Shown here piece after piece: positions 27,896 to 36,826 of a stretch of 64,000 nt of DNA. Under the pieces are notes generated by a model. That model had not been told where the DNA came from. It did not search any database and saw only the letters and a program-made list of their open reading frames with translations. The stretch spans positions 34,445 through 98,444 of the forward strand of contig CAVWEM010000019.1 of NCBI GenBank assembly GCA_963753955.1, in the 5' to 3' direction. Every line of letters starts with the position of its first letter. Within the stretch, counting starts at the first letter, position 1. The position numbers and the translations under genes are program-made. The DNA comes from Methylumidiphilus sp963753955 (lineage in GTDB: Bacteria > Pseudomonadota > Gammaproteobacteria > Methylococcales > Methylococcaceae).

Positions 27896-29605
27896 GTGAA
27901 CTATAAAACCTTGAAGAAGGCCAACATGCTGTTGGCTCTGGCCCTTTTCGGATTTGCCGCCCATGGCGCGGCGGCCGACAAGGAACTTTTAGACATCCTG
28001 TTGAAAAACGGCTCGATCAACAAATCCCAATACAATGCGATGAGCGGCAAGGAAGGCCTGGCCAGCAGCGAACTGCTTGATGTCCTGTCGAAAAACGGCA
28101 CCATCACCAAAGATCAGTACACCAATCTGACCAAGAAGAATCCCTCCCTCGCTGCCGCCGCGCCTGCGGCGGCCGCCCCCGCTGCCACACTGAAGCTGCC
28201 GCCCGATGCGGCCATCGTCAGACTGGGCGAAGATGGCCTTAGATTCGAGTCGAACGATGGCAATTTCAAAGCCAAGATTGGCGGCCGGTTCCAGATCGAC
28301 AGCCAAGTCAACTCTAACGATTCTAATGCCCCGTATGGTACGGCCCTTGCCAATGGTGTGGGTTTCCGTCGCGCCCGTCTGTTCGTGGAGGGCAACATGT
28401 TCAAGGACTACGACTACCGGTTTGAGTATGACTTTGCCCGCAACAACGGCGGCACCCAGGGCATCACCGACGCCTTCGTCAAATACATCCATTTCAAGCC
28501 CTTCGCCATCACCATCGGCCAGCAGAACGAAGGCAAGTCGATGGAATCGGTCATGAGCAACAATTACCTGACCTTCATCGAACGCTCCCTGCCCAACAAT
28601 GCCTTCATCGAACAGGGTGCGAACAGCAAATACCAATTGGGCATCAAGGGGGAAACCTATGACAAGCTCTGGGAACGGCCCTATACCGTGAACGCCGGAC
28701 TCACCACCGAATCGGTAGGCGCACCCGGGCCTGGCAATAGCTCGGACAACTCCCAGGGCGTTTGTGCCGCTGGCGGTGCCGGCTGTGCCAACGCCACCAA
28801 CATCAACCGCAATGCGTTCAGCGGCAATACCAGCTACCAAGGCGTGGGCCGCGCCACGTTCGCGCCCATCAGGGAAAAAGATGGCACGCTCCTCCATACC
28901 GGCGTTTGGGGTTCCTGGCGTAGCGTCAACAACAACTATAATGCCGATGGCACACTCAGAACAGGCGGCTGGCTCTATCAATCGCAGCCTGACACCGACG
29001 TGGACCGCACCAACTGGATCAATACCGGCAACTTGACCAATACCAAAGTGGTCGGTGGCAAGAATGTCGTCAACCATCAGGTCAATGGTATCGGCATGTT
29101 CGGCGCGGAACTCGCGGGTGCCTGGGGTCCGATCCATGGGGGGGCTGAATACATGCAGACCCAGATCTCTGGTATCGGCTATTCCAGCGCCGATGTCTTG
29201 CGGGGTTATTACGCCTACGCAGGCTGGTTCCTGACCGGCGAGACGCGCCCGTACGACGAAAAGAAGGGTACTTGGGGTCGCCTCGTTCCGAAGCAGAATT
29301 TCCTCAACGGAGATGGCTGGGGCGCTTTTGAACTCGCCTACCGCTATGATTTGATGGACATGAACACCACGCATATCAACGGCGGCAGCATGAATGCCGG
29401 CACCTTGGCCTTGAACTGGTACCTCAACTCGCATGTGCGCTTCATGACAGACTGGGTGCATGTGATGGGTGTGCAAAATAATGCGGCTCTGGCAGCCGCC
29501 GGCGGTAAATGCGCATTCCCAGGCGCGGGAACAAACGCAAGCATAGGCTGCTTCAACGGCTTAAGCCCCAACGTCTGGGAAGCAGCCGTCCGCATAGATT
29601 ACTAA
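27896..29605 (+). CDS. OprP/OprO-type phosphate-selective porin
   Basis: A 569-residue outer-membrane barrel. After the signal peptide (ending near AAA at residue 27) come two repeats of an LLDILxKNGxI-type motif (about residues 31-41 and 60-70), a common periplasmic coil in this family. An Ala/Pro linker and the barrel beginning LRFESNDGNFKAKIGGRFQID follow. The start could be GTG 27896 or ATG 27926, which has AAGAAGG just upstream; both give a signal peptide. The Pho-box-like site and the pstS neighbour support phosphate uptake. Confidence 0.88.
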   Translation: MNYKTLKKANMLLALALFGFAAHGAAADKELLDILLKNGSINKSQYNAMSGKEGLASSELLDVLSKNGTITKDQYTNLTKKNPSLAAAAPAAAAPAATLKLPPDAAIVRLGEDGLRFESNDGNFKAKIGGRFQIDSQVNSNDSNAPYGTALANGVGFRRARLFVEGNMFKDYDYRFEYDFARNNGGTQGITDAFVKYIHFKPFAITIGQQNEGKSMESVMSNNYLTFIERSLPNNAFIEQGANSKYQLGIKGETYDKLWERPYTVNAGLTTESVGAPGPGNSSDNSQGVCAAGGAGCANATNINRNAFSGNTSYQGVGRATFAPIREKDGTLLHTGVWGSWRSVNNNYNADGTLRTGGWLYQSQPDTDVDRTNWINTGNLTNTKVVGGKNVVNHQVNGIGMFGAELAGAWGPIHGGAEYMQTQISGIGYSSADVLRGYYAYAGWFLTGETRPYDEKKGTWGRLVPKQNFLNGDGWGAFELAYRYDLMDMNTTHINGGSMNAGTLALNWYLNSHVRFMTDWVHVMGVQNNAALAAAGGKCAFPGAGTNASIGCFNGLSPNVWEAAVRIDY

Positions 29606-29681
29606 GGCTGTGCCAGCGCCCGAAACTTATCCGGGCGCTGGCCTATCGGTCTTGCCTGAAACAACAACGTAGAGGTATCTT

Positions 29682-30743
29682 GTGATCAAGAAATCCATAT
29701 TCATTGGCGCTATGGCGCTGGGACTGTCCCTGAGCGGTGCAGCTCAGGCGGAAGGGGGCCGCGACAACCTTAGCATCGTCGGCTCTTCCACTGTGTATCC
29801 GTTCTCCGCCGTGGTGGCGGAACAGTTCGGCAAGGGCGGCAAATTCGGCACACCCAAAGTCGAATCCACTGGCACCGGCGGTGGCTTCAAGCTTTTTTGC
29901 GAAGGACTCGGTGTGCAGCACCCGGACATTAGCAACGCTTCCCGCGCCATCAAGAAATCCGAGTTTGACACCTGCGTGAAGAACGGTGTCACCGACATCG
30001 CAGAAGTCAAAATCGGCTTCGACGGCATCGTCCTGGCCTATTCCAATAAATCCAAGGCCAAGTTCGAGCTCACCCTGAAGGAACTCTATCTGGCCCTGGC
30101 CAAGCGGGTTCCAGACCCGGCCGCGCCGGAATCGGAAGCCTTGGTCGAGAATCCTTACAAGACCTGGAATGAGATCAACCCCAAGCTGCCGAAGACCAAG
30201 ATCGAAGTACTTGGGCCCCCGCCGACCTCCGGCACGCGGGATGCCCTGGCCGAACTGGCGCTTGAAGGTGGCTGTCAAAATTTCGCCTGGCTCAAGGCCA
30301 AGAAAGATTCCGACAAAAACTTCTTCCAGAATGTCTGCATGACGGTGCGCCAAGATGGCGGTTATATCGAGGCGGGTGAAAACGACAACCTGATCCTGCA
30401 AAAGCTTGGCGCCAATCCAAGTGCCATCGGCATCTTCGGCTACAGTTACCTGGAACAGAACAGGGACAAGGTCAAGGCCGCCGAAGTCAATGGCGAGACA
30501 CCGACCTATGAGAATATTTCCAGCGGCAAGTATCCCATTTCCCGTCCGCTGTTCTTCTACGTGAAAAAAGGCCACCTCGGCCTGATTCCGGGAATCGCCG
30601 AATATGTCGCCGAATTCACCAGCGAAAAAGCCTGGGGACCGGAAGGCTATCTGGCCGACAAGGGCCTGATCCCCCTGCCCGACGCCGAGCGGAAGCAAGT
30701 CGCCGCCGACGCCAAGGCGCTGAAGGCGATCAGCGTCAAGTAA
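29682..30743 (+). CDS. pstS: Phosphate ABC transporter substrate-binding protein PstS
   Basis: A 353-residue periplasmic phosphate-binding protein. The signal peptide ends at AQA (about residue 24). The phosphate site includes IVGSSTVYPFSAVVAE (about residues 32-47), the GTGGGFKLF turn (about residue 66) and PTSGTRDALAELAL (about residue 182). The start is GTG 29682. PstC, PstA and PstB are not adjacent, so the permease must be elsewhere. A strong terminator follows. Confidence 0.93.
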   Translation: MIKKSIFIGAMALGLSLSGAAQAEGGRDNLSIVGSSTVYPFSAVVAEQFGKGGKFGTPKVESTGTGGGFKLFCEGLGVQHPDISNASRAIKKSEFDTCVKNGVTDIAEVKIGFDGIVLAYSNKSKAKFELTLKELYLALAKRVPDPAAPESEALVENPYKTWNEINPKLPKTKIEVLGPPPTSGTRDALAELALEGGCQNFAWLKAKKDSDKNFFQNVCMTVRQDGGYIEAGENDNLILQKLGANPSAIGIFGYSYLEQNRDKVKAAEVNGETPTYENISSGKYPISRPLFFYVKKGHLGLIPGIAEYVAEFTSEKAWGPEGYLADKGLIPLPDAERKQVAADAKALKAISVK

Positions 30744-30764
30744 GTTTCTCAGGCTCTACCCTCC

Positions 30765-30801
30765 AAAGCCCATGCGGCCGCAAGTCGCATGGGCTTTTTT
30801 T
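30765..30801 (+). terminator. Rho-independent terminator after pstS
   Basis: The arms AAAGCCCATGCG and CGCATGGGCTTT enclose a nine-base loop and are followed by seven T residues. It closes the porin-pstS unit. Confidence 0.92.
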
Positions 30802-30936
30802 GTCATACAGACGCATCCCAAGCTGGAAATCGTCATCCTCTTATGCATGGCATGGCCTCTAAATATTGTGCAGATAGGCGCTTTAATCTAAAGTCAGTAT
30901 CTCGCCATAATTTTCATAAGCTTCTTTCCCACTACC

Positions 30937-31278
30937 ATGACCACCCTATACGGCATCAAAAACTGCGCCACCGTCAAACAGGCACGGGGCTGGCTGGAGG
31001 CCGAAGGCATCGCCTACCGCTTCCATGACTTCCGCGCCGACGGACTTTCCCACGGACTGCTAACCAAACTGGAAGCCGCGCTCGGCTGGGAAACCCTGCT
31101 GAACAAACGCGGCACGAGCTGGCGCAAGCTGGCGGAAGACAAACGCGAAGGCTTGGATCGCGCCAAAGCCATGGCTCTGATGCTCGAACAGCCCAGCCTC
31201 ATCAAACGCCCGGTGCTGGAAGCAGGCACGAAAATCCTGATCGGCTTCACGCAGGACTATTACCGCAACGAACTATGA
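30937..31278 (+). CDS. yffB: ArsC/Spx-family reductase-like protein YffB
   Basis: A 113-residue thioredoxin-fold protein of the ArsC family. MTTLYGIKNCATVKQARGWL carries the single N-terminal Cys (residue 10). The conserved Arg is in SLIKRPVLE (about residue 93). Members next to dapE are usually called YffB; arsenate reduction is not expected. The stop overlaps the dapE start by four bases (ATGA), so it is coupled to lysine synthesis as in many gammaproteobacteria. Confidence 0.9.
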   Translation: MTTLYGIKNCATVKQARGWLEAEGIAYRFHDFRADGLSHGLLTKLEAALGWETLLNKRGTSWRKLAEDKREGLDRAKAMALMLEQPSLIKRPVLEAGTKILIGFTQDYYRNEL

Positions 31279-32402
31279 GCGAAACTTTAAACCTGACCCA
31301 GGAGTTGATCCGCCGCCGCTCCATCACCCCCGACGATGCCGGTTGCATGGATCTTGTCGCCGACTGCCTCACCCCCTTAGGGTTCCAGGCTGAATGGCTG
31401 AACTTCGGCGCGACGAAAAACCTCTGGCTGCGCCGGGGCGAGGCCGGGCCGCTGTTCGTGTTCCTAGGCCATACCGATGTGGTGCCTCCCGGCCCCCTGG
31501 AAAACTGGGCTTCGCCGCCGTTTGAGCCGACCCTCCGCGACGGCAAACTCTACGGACGCGGCGCGGCGGACATGAAAAGCGGCATCGCCGCCATGGCCAC
31601 CGCTTTGGCTTCGTTCATCAATCAACATCCCGACCACCGGGGCTCCCTCGCCTTGCTGTTGACCAGCGACGAGGAAGGCGACGCCAAAGACGGCATCGTC
31701 AAAGTCGTCGAGGTGTTGAAGGCGCGGGGCGACCGAATCGACTGGTGCCTGGTCGGCGAGCCGTCCAGTTTCGACAGGCTGGGCGATGTCATCCGCGTCG
31801 GTCGGCGCGGTTCCTTATGCGGCAATTTGCGTGTGCTGGGGACGCAAGGCCATGTCGCCTACCCCGACAAGGCCGACAACCCCATCCACCGCTTCAGCCC
31901 GGTTTTGGCCGAACTGACCGCCGAAGTCTGGGACGAGGGCAATGGATTCTTCCCGCCGACGAGCTTTCAAGTCTCCAACATCAACGGCGGCACTGGCGCG
32001 GACAATGTCATTCCCGGTCGGCTGGATGTGCTGTTCAACTTCCGCTTCTCCACCGCCTTGACCGAGGACGACATCAAATCCAGGTTTCAAGCCATCCTCG
32101 ACCGCCACGGGCTGCGCTACGAACTGGCTTGGCGGTTGTCTGGCGCACCCTTCCTGACCACGCGAACCGAACTGGTCGAAGCCGTGCAATCGGCCTTGGA
32201 ACTTGTCACCGGCCTACGCGCCCGCCCTGACACGGGCGGCGGCACCTCCGATGGCCGCTTCATTGCCCCCACCGGGGCGCAAGTGGTCGAGCTAGGCCCG
32301 CTCAACGTTAGCATCCACAAGGCCGATGAACACACGCCCGTCGAGGACGTGTCCATCCTGTCAAGGATTTACCGCCAAGTGCTGGTCAATCTGTTGGCTT
32401 AA
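31275..32402 (+). CDS. dapE: Succinyl-diaminopimelate desuccinylase DapE
   Basis: A di-zinc M20 hydrolase of 375 residues that removes succinate from N-succinyl-LL-DAP. The metal-binding motifs are present: LGHTDVVPPG (His, about residue 66), GRGAADMKSG (Asp, about residue 99) and TSDEEGD (Glu pair, about residue 134). The C-terminal GGTSDGRF and the final metal His (SIHKADEHTPV) complete the site. With DapC and DapD it gives the succinylase route to meso-DAP. Confidence 0.97.
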   Translation: MSETLNLTQELIRRRSITPDDAGCMDLVADCLTPLGFQAEWLNFGATKNLWLRRGEAGPLFVFLGHTDVVPPGPLENWASPPFEPTLRDGKLYGRGAADMKSGIAAMATALASFINQHPDHRGSLALLLTSDEEGDAKDGIVKVVEVLKARGDRIDWCLVGEPSSFDRLGDVIRVGRRGSLCGNLRVLGTQGHVAYPDKADNPIHRFSPVLAELTAEVWDEGNGFFPPTSFQVSNINGGTGADNVIPGRLDVLFNFRFSTALTEDDIKSRFQAILDRHGLRYELAWRLSGAPFLTTRTELVEAVQSALELVTGLRARPDTGGGTSDGRFIAPTGAQVVELGPLNVSIHKADEHTPVEDVSILSRIYRQVLVNLLA

Positions 32403-32545
32403 ACTGGAAAAAGTAGCCTGTTTTCGTTCGCACAAGCCCATAAAAATCTTGTATAGTCTCGACTGACGAAATACAGGCCACAGCCCATGCGTATCTGGGC
32501 GCAGCCGCGTCTTCCCGAAACTTTCAATATCTAGGATTTCTGAAC

Positions 32546-32821
32546 ATGAGCAGCATTGTCGTAGAACACAACCCCAGCGAAGAAAAGCTGAAAGAACTGG
32601 GCGTCTCTTCCTGGCCGACCTGGGAAAAAGAAGTCTCCAAATTCCCGCTGACTTTCGACGGGCAGGAAACCGCCTACGTGTTGGAAGGCGAAATCATCGT
32701 CACACCCAAAGGCGGCGAGCCGGTGCGCATCGTTCCGGGTGATCTGGTGGTCTTCCCGGACGGCCTGGCCACCCAATGGGAAGTGGTCAAGCCGCTGCGC
32801 AAGCATTACAGCTACGACTGA
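32546..32821 (+). CDS. Small cupin-domain protein
   Basis: A 91-residue single cupin domain of the DUF861 (EutQ-like/cupin_3) type. It has W-PTWEKEVSKFPLTF, then EGEIIVTPKGG and VPGDLVVFPDGL, covering both cupin motifs. Metal-ligand histidines of the classic motif are mostly replaced, so the substrate cannot be named. It is monocistronic, with a hairpin after the stop. A possible -10 (TATAGT, 32452-32457) lies in the leader. Confidence 0.85.
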   Translation: MSSIVVEHNPSEEKLKELGVSSWPTWEKEVSKFPLTFDGQETAYVLEGEIIVTPKGGEPVRIVPGDLVVFPDGLATQWEVVKPLRKHYSYD

Positions 32822-32835
32822 TTGCCCCACCACAA

Positions 32836-32862
32836 GGCCAACCCCCCGGGGTTGGCTTTGTT
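32836..32862 (+). terminator. Terminator after the cupin gene
   Basis: GGCCAACCCC and GGGGTTGGC form a GC-rich stem with a CC loop, followed by TTTGTT. It lies 14 bases after the stop. The T run is short, so strength is moderate. Confidence 0.6.
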
Positions 32863-32913
32863 CCCATTGGCGGAATGCGTTGAGGCAAGCTTACGCAATG
32901 AAGATTACGCGGC

Positions 32914-33528
32914 TTAGTCCTTCCCAGGCGGAGAATCGCAAGCGATGCCGTCCCTGCCACCCAACTCCCGCCACCGAAAACAATCCACAGCATGGTCGTT
33001 GACCATGCCCACCGCCTGCATGTGGGCGTAGCAAATGGTCGGGCCGACAAATTTAAACCCGCGCTTTAGCAAATCTTTGCTTAGGGCTTGCGATTCTTTA
33101 GTCTGCGGCGGCGCTTCGGAATAATCCCGCCAGGCATTCTGGATGGGCTGGCCATCGACGAAGCGCCACATATACGCATCGAACGAACCGACTTGTTCCT
33201 GCACGGCGAGAAAGGCGCGGGCATTAGCCACGGCGGACCGGATTTTCAGGCGGTTGCGGACGATGCCGGGGTTTTCCAGTAATGCCAGGATTTTCGCCTC
33301 GCCGTAATCTGCGACGATCTCGGGAATGAAGCCGTCGAAGGCGGCGCGGTAGTTTTCGCGCTTTTTCAGGATGGTGATCCAGCTCAAGCCCGCCTGCGCA
33401 CCTTCCAATACAAGGAATTCAAACAGCTTGAGGTCGTCATGCAGCGGGACGCCCCATTCGAGGTCGTGATAATCGCGCTCTTCCTGCGTACGGCGAGCCC
33501 AGGCGCAACGGCACATGTCTTCATCCAT
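32914..33528 (-). CDS. tag: DNA-3-methyladenine glycosylase I
   Basis: A 204-residue base-excision repair enzyme. The N-terminus CRCAWARRTQEERDYHDLEW contains a zinc Cys and the YHDxEWG motif. The C-terminal NDHAVDCF supplies the zinc His and Cys. The substrate-pocket motif GLSWITILKKRENYRAAF (about residue 46) is typical of Tag. It overlaps the end of the PHP gene by eight bases, suggesting a joint transcript. Confidence 0.95.
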   Translation of the reverse strand: MDEDMCRCAWARRTQEERDYHDLEWGVPLHDDLKLFEFLVLEGAQAGLSWITILKKRENYRAAFDGFIPEIVADYGEAKILALLENPGIVRNRLKIRSAVANARAFLAVQEQVGSFDAYMWRFVDGQPIQNAWRDYSEAPPQTKESQALSKDLLKRGFKFVGPTICYAHMQAVGMVNDHAVDCFRWRELGGRDGIACDSPPGKD

Positions 33529-34351
33529 CCCAAAGGCTCCACACCGGAGTCAGATCTTTTGGCAATTCGGGCAGTCGGCCCAGTTTCAGCCACACATTCT
33601 CGGGGCTGTGGAAATCCGAACCCACCGAGGCCAGCAGCCCGTGGCGGCGGGCGGCGGAGGCGGAGGCTTGGATGTCGTTGAGATTGGCGCTGCCGGCGAT
33701 CACTTCCAGCGCCTCGCCGCCCGCCGCTTTGAATTCCATCAGCAAGCGGCCCAGCCAACTGCCGGTGAGCTTGTAGCGTTGCGGATGGGCGACGACGGCG
33801 ACGCCGCCCGCGCTTTTGATCCAAGCCACGGCTTCCTCCACGCCCGCCCATTCGGTGGGGACATAGCCGGGCTTGCCTTGCACCAGGTAATGGTCGAACA
33901 CATCCCGCACCGAGTCCGCCAAGCCTTGGTTGGCGAGGAATTGGGCGAAATGGGTGCGCGTGATCATCCCCGCCCCGGCGAGTTCCCGCGCCGCCTCGTA
34001 GCCCCCGGCAATGCCGCTCTTCGCCAGCCTGCGGCCCATCTCCTCGGCCCGCGTCATGCGTATGGCTTGCAAGCGCCCCAATCCTTCCTGCAAGGCCGGG
34101 CAGTCCGGGGCTATGTTGAGGCCGACGATATGCACGGATTTGCCATGCCAGGTGGTGGAGATTTCCACGGCGGGAACCAGTGTCAGGCCGCATCGCAGGG
34201 CCTCGGCCTGGGCCTCAAGCAGCCCATTGGTACTGTCGTGGTCGCTGAGGGCCAGATGGGTCACGCCCGCGGCATGGGCCTGGCGGACCAGTTCGGACGG
34301 GCTGTATGCGCCGTCGGAGGCGGTGGAATGGGTGTGCAGATCGTAGGTCAC
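33521..34351 (-). CDS. rnm: PHP-domain phosphoesterase (RNase AM / TrpH-YciV family)
   Basis: A PHP hydrolase with the motif I DLHTHSTASDG at the very N-terminus, motif II LALSDHDST, then VPAVEISTTWHGKSVHIVG and the later metal residues in AVVAHPQRY and GSDFHSPEN. Family members degrade short RNA 5'-to-3' or hydrolyse 3',5'-nucleoside bisphosphates. I prefer GTG 34351, which leads directly into the motif and follows the HNH gene stop by 14 bases. An ATG at 34423 would overlap that gene by 58 bases. Confidence 0.88.
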   Translation of the reverse strand: MTYDLHTHSTASDGAYSPSELVRQAHAAGVTHLALSDHDSTNGLLEAQAEALRCGLTLVPAVEISTTWHGKSVHIVGLNIAPDCPALQEGLGRLQAIRMTRAEEMGRRLAKSGIAGGYEAARELAGAGMITRTHFAQFLANQGLADSVRDVFDHYLVQGKPGYVPTEWAGVEEAVAWIKSAGGVAVVAHPQRYKLTGSWLGRLLMEFKAAGGEALEVIAGSANLNDIQASASAARRHGLLASVGSDFHSPENVWLKLGRLPELPKDLTPVWSLWDG

Positions 34352-34365
34352 GGGCTTTGTGGGTT

Positions 34366-34971
34366 TCAGGTGCGCGGTTTGACCAAGGCCGCCGTTTGCG
34401 TAGGAAATTTCGCGGCCAGCCATCTCAGAACTTCGAGTTGGTCTTGCGCAGTGGCCCTGCGGATTTGGATCAATAGCTTTTGCAGGTCGGGGCGGGTCAG
34501 CGTCGCATTTGACGCGCCTTCATTGCACACCGAACAAATCGCCCGCAGATTAGCCGGATCGTCCGTGCCGCCCATGCTTTTGTCGATTGTGTGGCCGAGA
34601 TGCAAGCGGGTATTGCGGCTGGGATCATAAGGATGAGGCTCGCCGGCCACCGCTCCGCACATTTGGCAAGTGAACCCGTCGCGGTCGAGGACAAAAGCGC
34701 GGGTTTCCTTGGAAATGGCGCGTTCACAGGCAGGTTGCGGGATTGGGTTTTCCAGCAAATACTGGCCGGGTTTCAATTCGCTGCGGTCATTATGGGTGAG
34801 GATCAAATAACCCTCTTCGGTGCGCAGTTCGCGGACGCGCCGCGCCCACTCCGACTGGTTGTCGGCGATGGCCCGCAATTCTTCGGAATCCATCACGCGG
34901 CCTAGGTTTGCCAAAAAATGTGTCCGCAGCTTGCCCCGCGCACCGCCCCGAGCTGGTTTTTCCTCCGCCAT
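34366..34971 (-). CDS. HNH endonuclease, probable restriction enzyme of a type II system
   Basis: A 201-residue protein with a C-terminal HNH (beta-beta-alpha metal) domain. RDGFTCQMCG (about residue 96) gives the CxxC pair, RLHLGHTIDKSMGGTDDPAN the catalytic His and Asn, and ICSVCN the second CxxC. The N-terminal half has a winged-helix-like composition and probably reads the target. The gene starts three bases after the cytosine-5 methyltransferase stop, the usual layout of an R-M pair. The recognition site cannot be inferred from sequence alone. Confidence 0.82.
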   Translation of the reverse strand: MAEEKPARGGARGKLRTHFLANLGRVMDSEELRAIADNQSEWARRVRELRTEEGYLILTHNDRSELKPGQYLLENPIPQPACERAISKETRAFVLDRDGFTCQMCGAVAGEPHPYDPSRNTRLHLGHTIDKSMGGTDDPANLRAICSVCNEGASNATLTRPDLQKLLIQIRRATAQDQLEVLRWLAAKFPTQTAALVKPRT

Positions 34972-34974
34972 AAA

Positions 34975-35934
34975 TCACGCCCTTTTCAGCTTCGGCTTGG
35001 CGGCGGCATTGAGCGCGGCATGGATTTGCCTGCCCACCGCGCAGGCGACCGGCGGCGGAAACGCATTGCCGACTTGGCGATAGGTGGCGGTTTTCTTGCC
35101 GCTGAATTCCCAATGGTCAGGGAAACCCTGGATCCGCGCCGCCATGCGGACGGTGAGGCGCGGGATGCCGACGAAATCTTTTTCCGGCGCGGCGTCGGCT
35201 ATGCCTATGCCGTCCACGCCAATCGCCGCCCAGGCCTTTTTGGCGCGGGTGGGCCCTAGATCCGGCCCGCCATGTTTCTTGCTGCCGCCCACCAAAGTCG
35301 GGGCAATGTCACAGGCCCGCTCGCGCCATTGCCGCGCATGACGCCAGCCATTCACCGCCATCAGGTCGTACAAGGCTTCACCGACGGTAGGCGGCGGCGT
35401 AACCTGCGGAATCGGCCATAGAAAATGGGCGGCGGCATCTTTTCTCAGGGCGACAAAAACCACCCGTGGGCGCAATTGCGGGACACCAAAATCGCTGGCG
35501 TTGAGCAAGCGCCACTCCGCGACATAGCCGAGTTTTTTCAATTCCTTAATGATCTTCGCCCGGTAATCGTCAAAGACCGAGTCCAGCAGCCCCCTGACAT
35601 TTTCGAGCATGACCGCCTGCGGCTTGCACTCGGCGACGAGGCGAAGGGCCTCAGGGAACAGGTCGCGGCCGTCTTCGATGCCCAATTGTTTGCCTGCCCT
35701 GGAAAACGGCGGGCAAGGCACACCGCCGGCCAGCAACTCGATACCGCGCCATCGGCTGGCCGAGTAGCCGCGCAGGTCGCCATGGGTGACTTGCCAATGC
35801 GGGCGGTTGAGGCTCAAGGTCTGGCAGGCCACCGCCTCGATCTCAACCAGGCTGACATGGTCAAACCCGGCTTGTTCGAGGCCCAAGGCTTGCCCGCCTG
35901 CGCCGGCGCAGATTTCTATGGAATACGAGGACAT
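34975..35934 (-). CDS. DNA cytosine-5 methyltransferase (Dcm family)
   Basis: A 319-residue C5-methyltransferase. Motifs in order: I, EICAGAGGQALGLEQAGF (residues 6-23); IV with the catalytic Cys in GGVPCPPFSRAGKQLG (about residue 74); VI, MLENVRG (about 110); VIII, RPRVVFVALR (about 150); IX/X, RMAARIQGFPD and QVGNAFPPPVACAVG near the end. ATG 35934 gives MSSYSIEICAGAGG; an upstream in-frame start adds 11 residues without motif value. It modifies the target of the adjacent HNH nuclease by inference. Confidence 0.93.
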   Translation of the reverse strand: MSSYSIEICAGAGGQALGLEQAGFDHVSLVEIEAVACQTLSLNRPHWQVTHGDLRGYSASRWRGIELLAGGVPCPPFSRAGKQLGIEDGRDLFPEALRLVAECKPQAVMLENVRGLLDSVFDDYRAKIIKELKKLGYVAEWRLLNASDFGVPQLRPRVVFVALRKDAAAHFLWPIPQVTPPPTVGEALYDLMAVNGWRHARQWRERACDIAPTLVGGSKKHGGPDLGPTRAKKAWAAIGVDGIGIADAAPEKDFVGIPRLTVRMAARIQGFPDHWEFSGKKTATYRQVGNAFPPPVACAVGRQIHAALNAAAKPKLKRA

Positions 35935-36002
35935 TAAAAAGTTTCTATATGTTGGATGATTTAACAAGGCTATTGGGATTGCAGTCTATGGTTTTATGTC
36001 AA

Positions 36003-36413
36003 TCACATCCAACCCACCAATTCAAACGGCATGCCACCCCGCAGCCGAAACACGGAAAAATCGGTTTGATCCACGGTCAGGATGCGCCGCTCCTTGTGCG
36101 AATCTGCCAGCCAAATCAATGCGGCATCGGTGAAATCCAAATCTTGGTCAGCGTATTTTTTCAGGTATCCGGCAATGGTCAGATAGGCGTTTGCCGGGAT
36201 TTCGGTGACTTTCATTCCGCCACGGTTCACCCACTTGAGAAATTCCTGCTTGCCCTTGGCATCGAGGAAATAGCAGGTTTCCGTGATGACGGGCGCGACG
36301 GTCAGCAGTGCCGCACGATTGTTACGCAGGAAGTGGATAGCTTGCGTGTGCAACGCATCGCGGCGGATGTATAGGGCGACCAGAAAGCCCGTGTCAACCA
36401 GCAGATTCGCCAC
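36003..36413 (-). CDS. vapC: PIN-domain toxin (VapC-like)
   Basis: A 136-residue PIN ribonuclease. The acidic residues are in place: Asp near residue 7 (LLVDTGFLVALY), Glu in ITETCYFL (about residue 45) and the Asp pair in DLDFTDAALIWLAD (about residue 95) with ILTVDQTDF near 115. It overlaps the upstream antitoxin gene by 20 bases. VapC toxins cleave tRNA or rRNA; the target here is unknown. Confidence 0.88.
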   Translation of the reverse strand: MANLLVDTGFLVALYIRRDALHTQAIHFLRNNRAALLTVAPVITETCYFLDAKGKQEFLKWVNRGGMKVTEIPANAYLTIAGYLKKYADQDLDFTDAALIWLADSHKERRILTVDQTDFSVFRLRGGMPFELVGWM

Positions 36414-36645
36414 GGAATTTCTGCCTGATCAATTGTTTGCTGTTGCGGGCGATGTCTCCGGCATGGGTTTCGTCCGCTCCAAATCCGGCTTGCCCTAATT
36501 CGTAGGCATTGGGGGGCTGCTCTTGTGTGGATAAGAACTGTGCCAATGCCTGCTTAATGGCTTCATCGTGGGAAACCGCATGGCTTACACAATAGCTATT
36601 GAGCGCTTGCTCCACAGGCTGCGGCAAATGGATCGAAAGTGTCAT
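36394..36645 (-). CDS. vapB: Ribbon-helix-helix antitoxin (VapB-like)
   Basis: An 83-residue protein. MTLSIHLPQPVEQALNSYCV is an N-terminal beta strand and helix typical of CopG/RHH antitoxins, followed by a flexible acidic/basic tail that should bind the PIN toxin. It starts after GAGAGG and its 3' end overlaps vapC. The downstream neighbour is a type II R-M pair and the upstream one the Hsp70-like operon. Confidence 0.8.
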   Translation of the reverse strand: MTLSIHLPQPVEQALNSYCVSHAVSHDEAIKQALAQFLSTQEQPPNAYELGQAGFGADETHAGDIARNSKQLIRQKFRGESAG

Positions 36646-36826
36646 GGCGGCTGCCTCTCTGTATTGACTCGTTTTAGATAAGGGAAATCTTCAAGATAAA
36701 GTTCAGTGGCCTCATACACTGAAAAACATTTTTTGATAATTAATTATTAAAGCCTTGATGCACAATTACATAAAGGATGATTGCTTGGTCGCTTACAAAC
36801 ACTGCAAGGCTGGTAGTACAGTTTTT

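Noticed and set aside
27989..29476. Long open frame antisense to the porin gene
   Set aside because: It lies fully opposite a recognised porin, has a Val/Gly/Arg-rich shadow composition and no motif or ribosome site.
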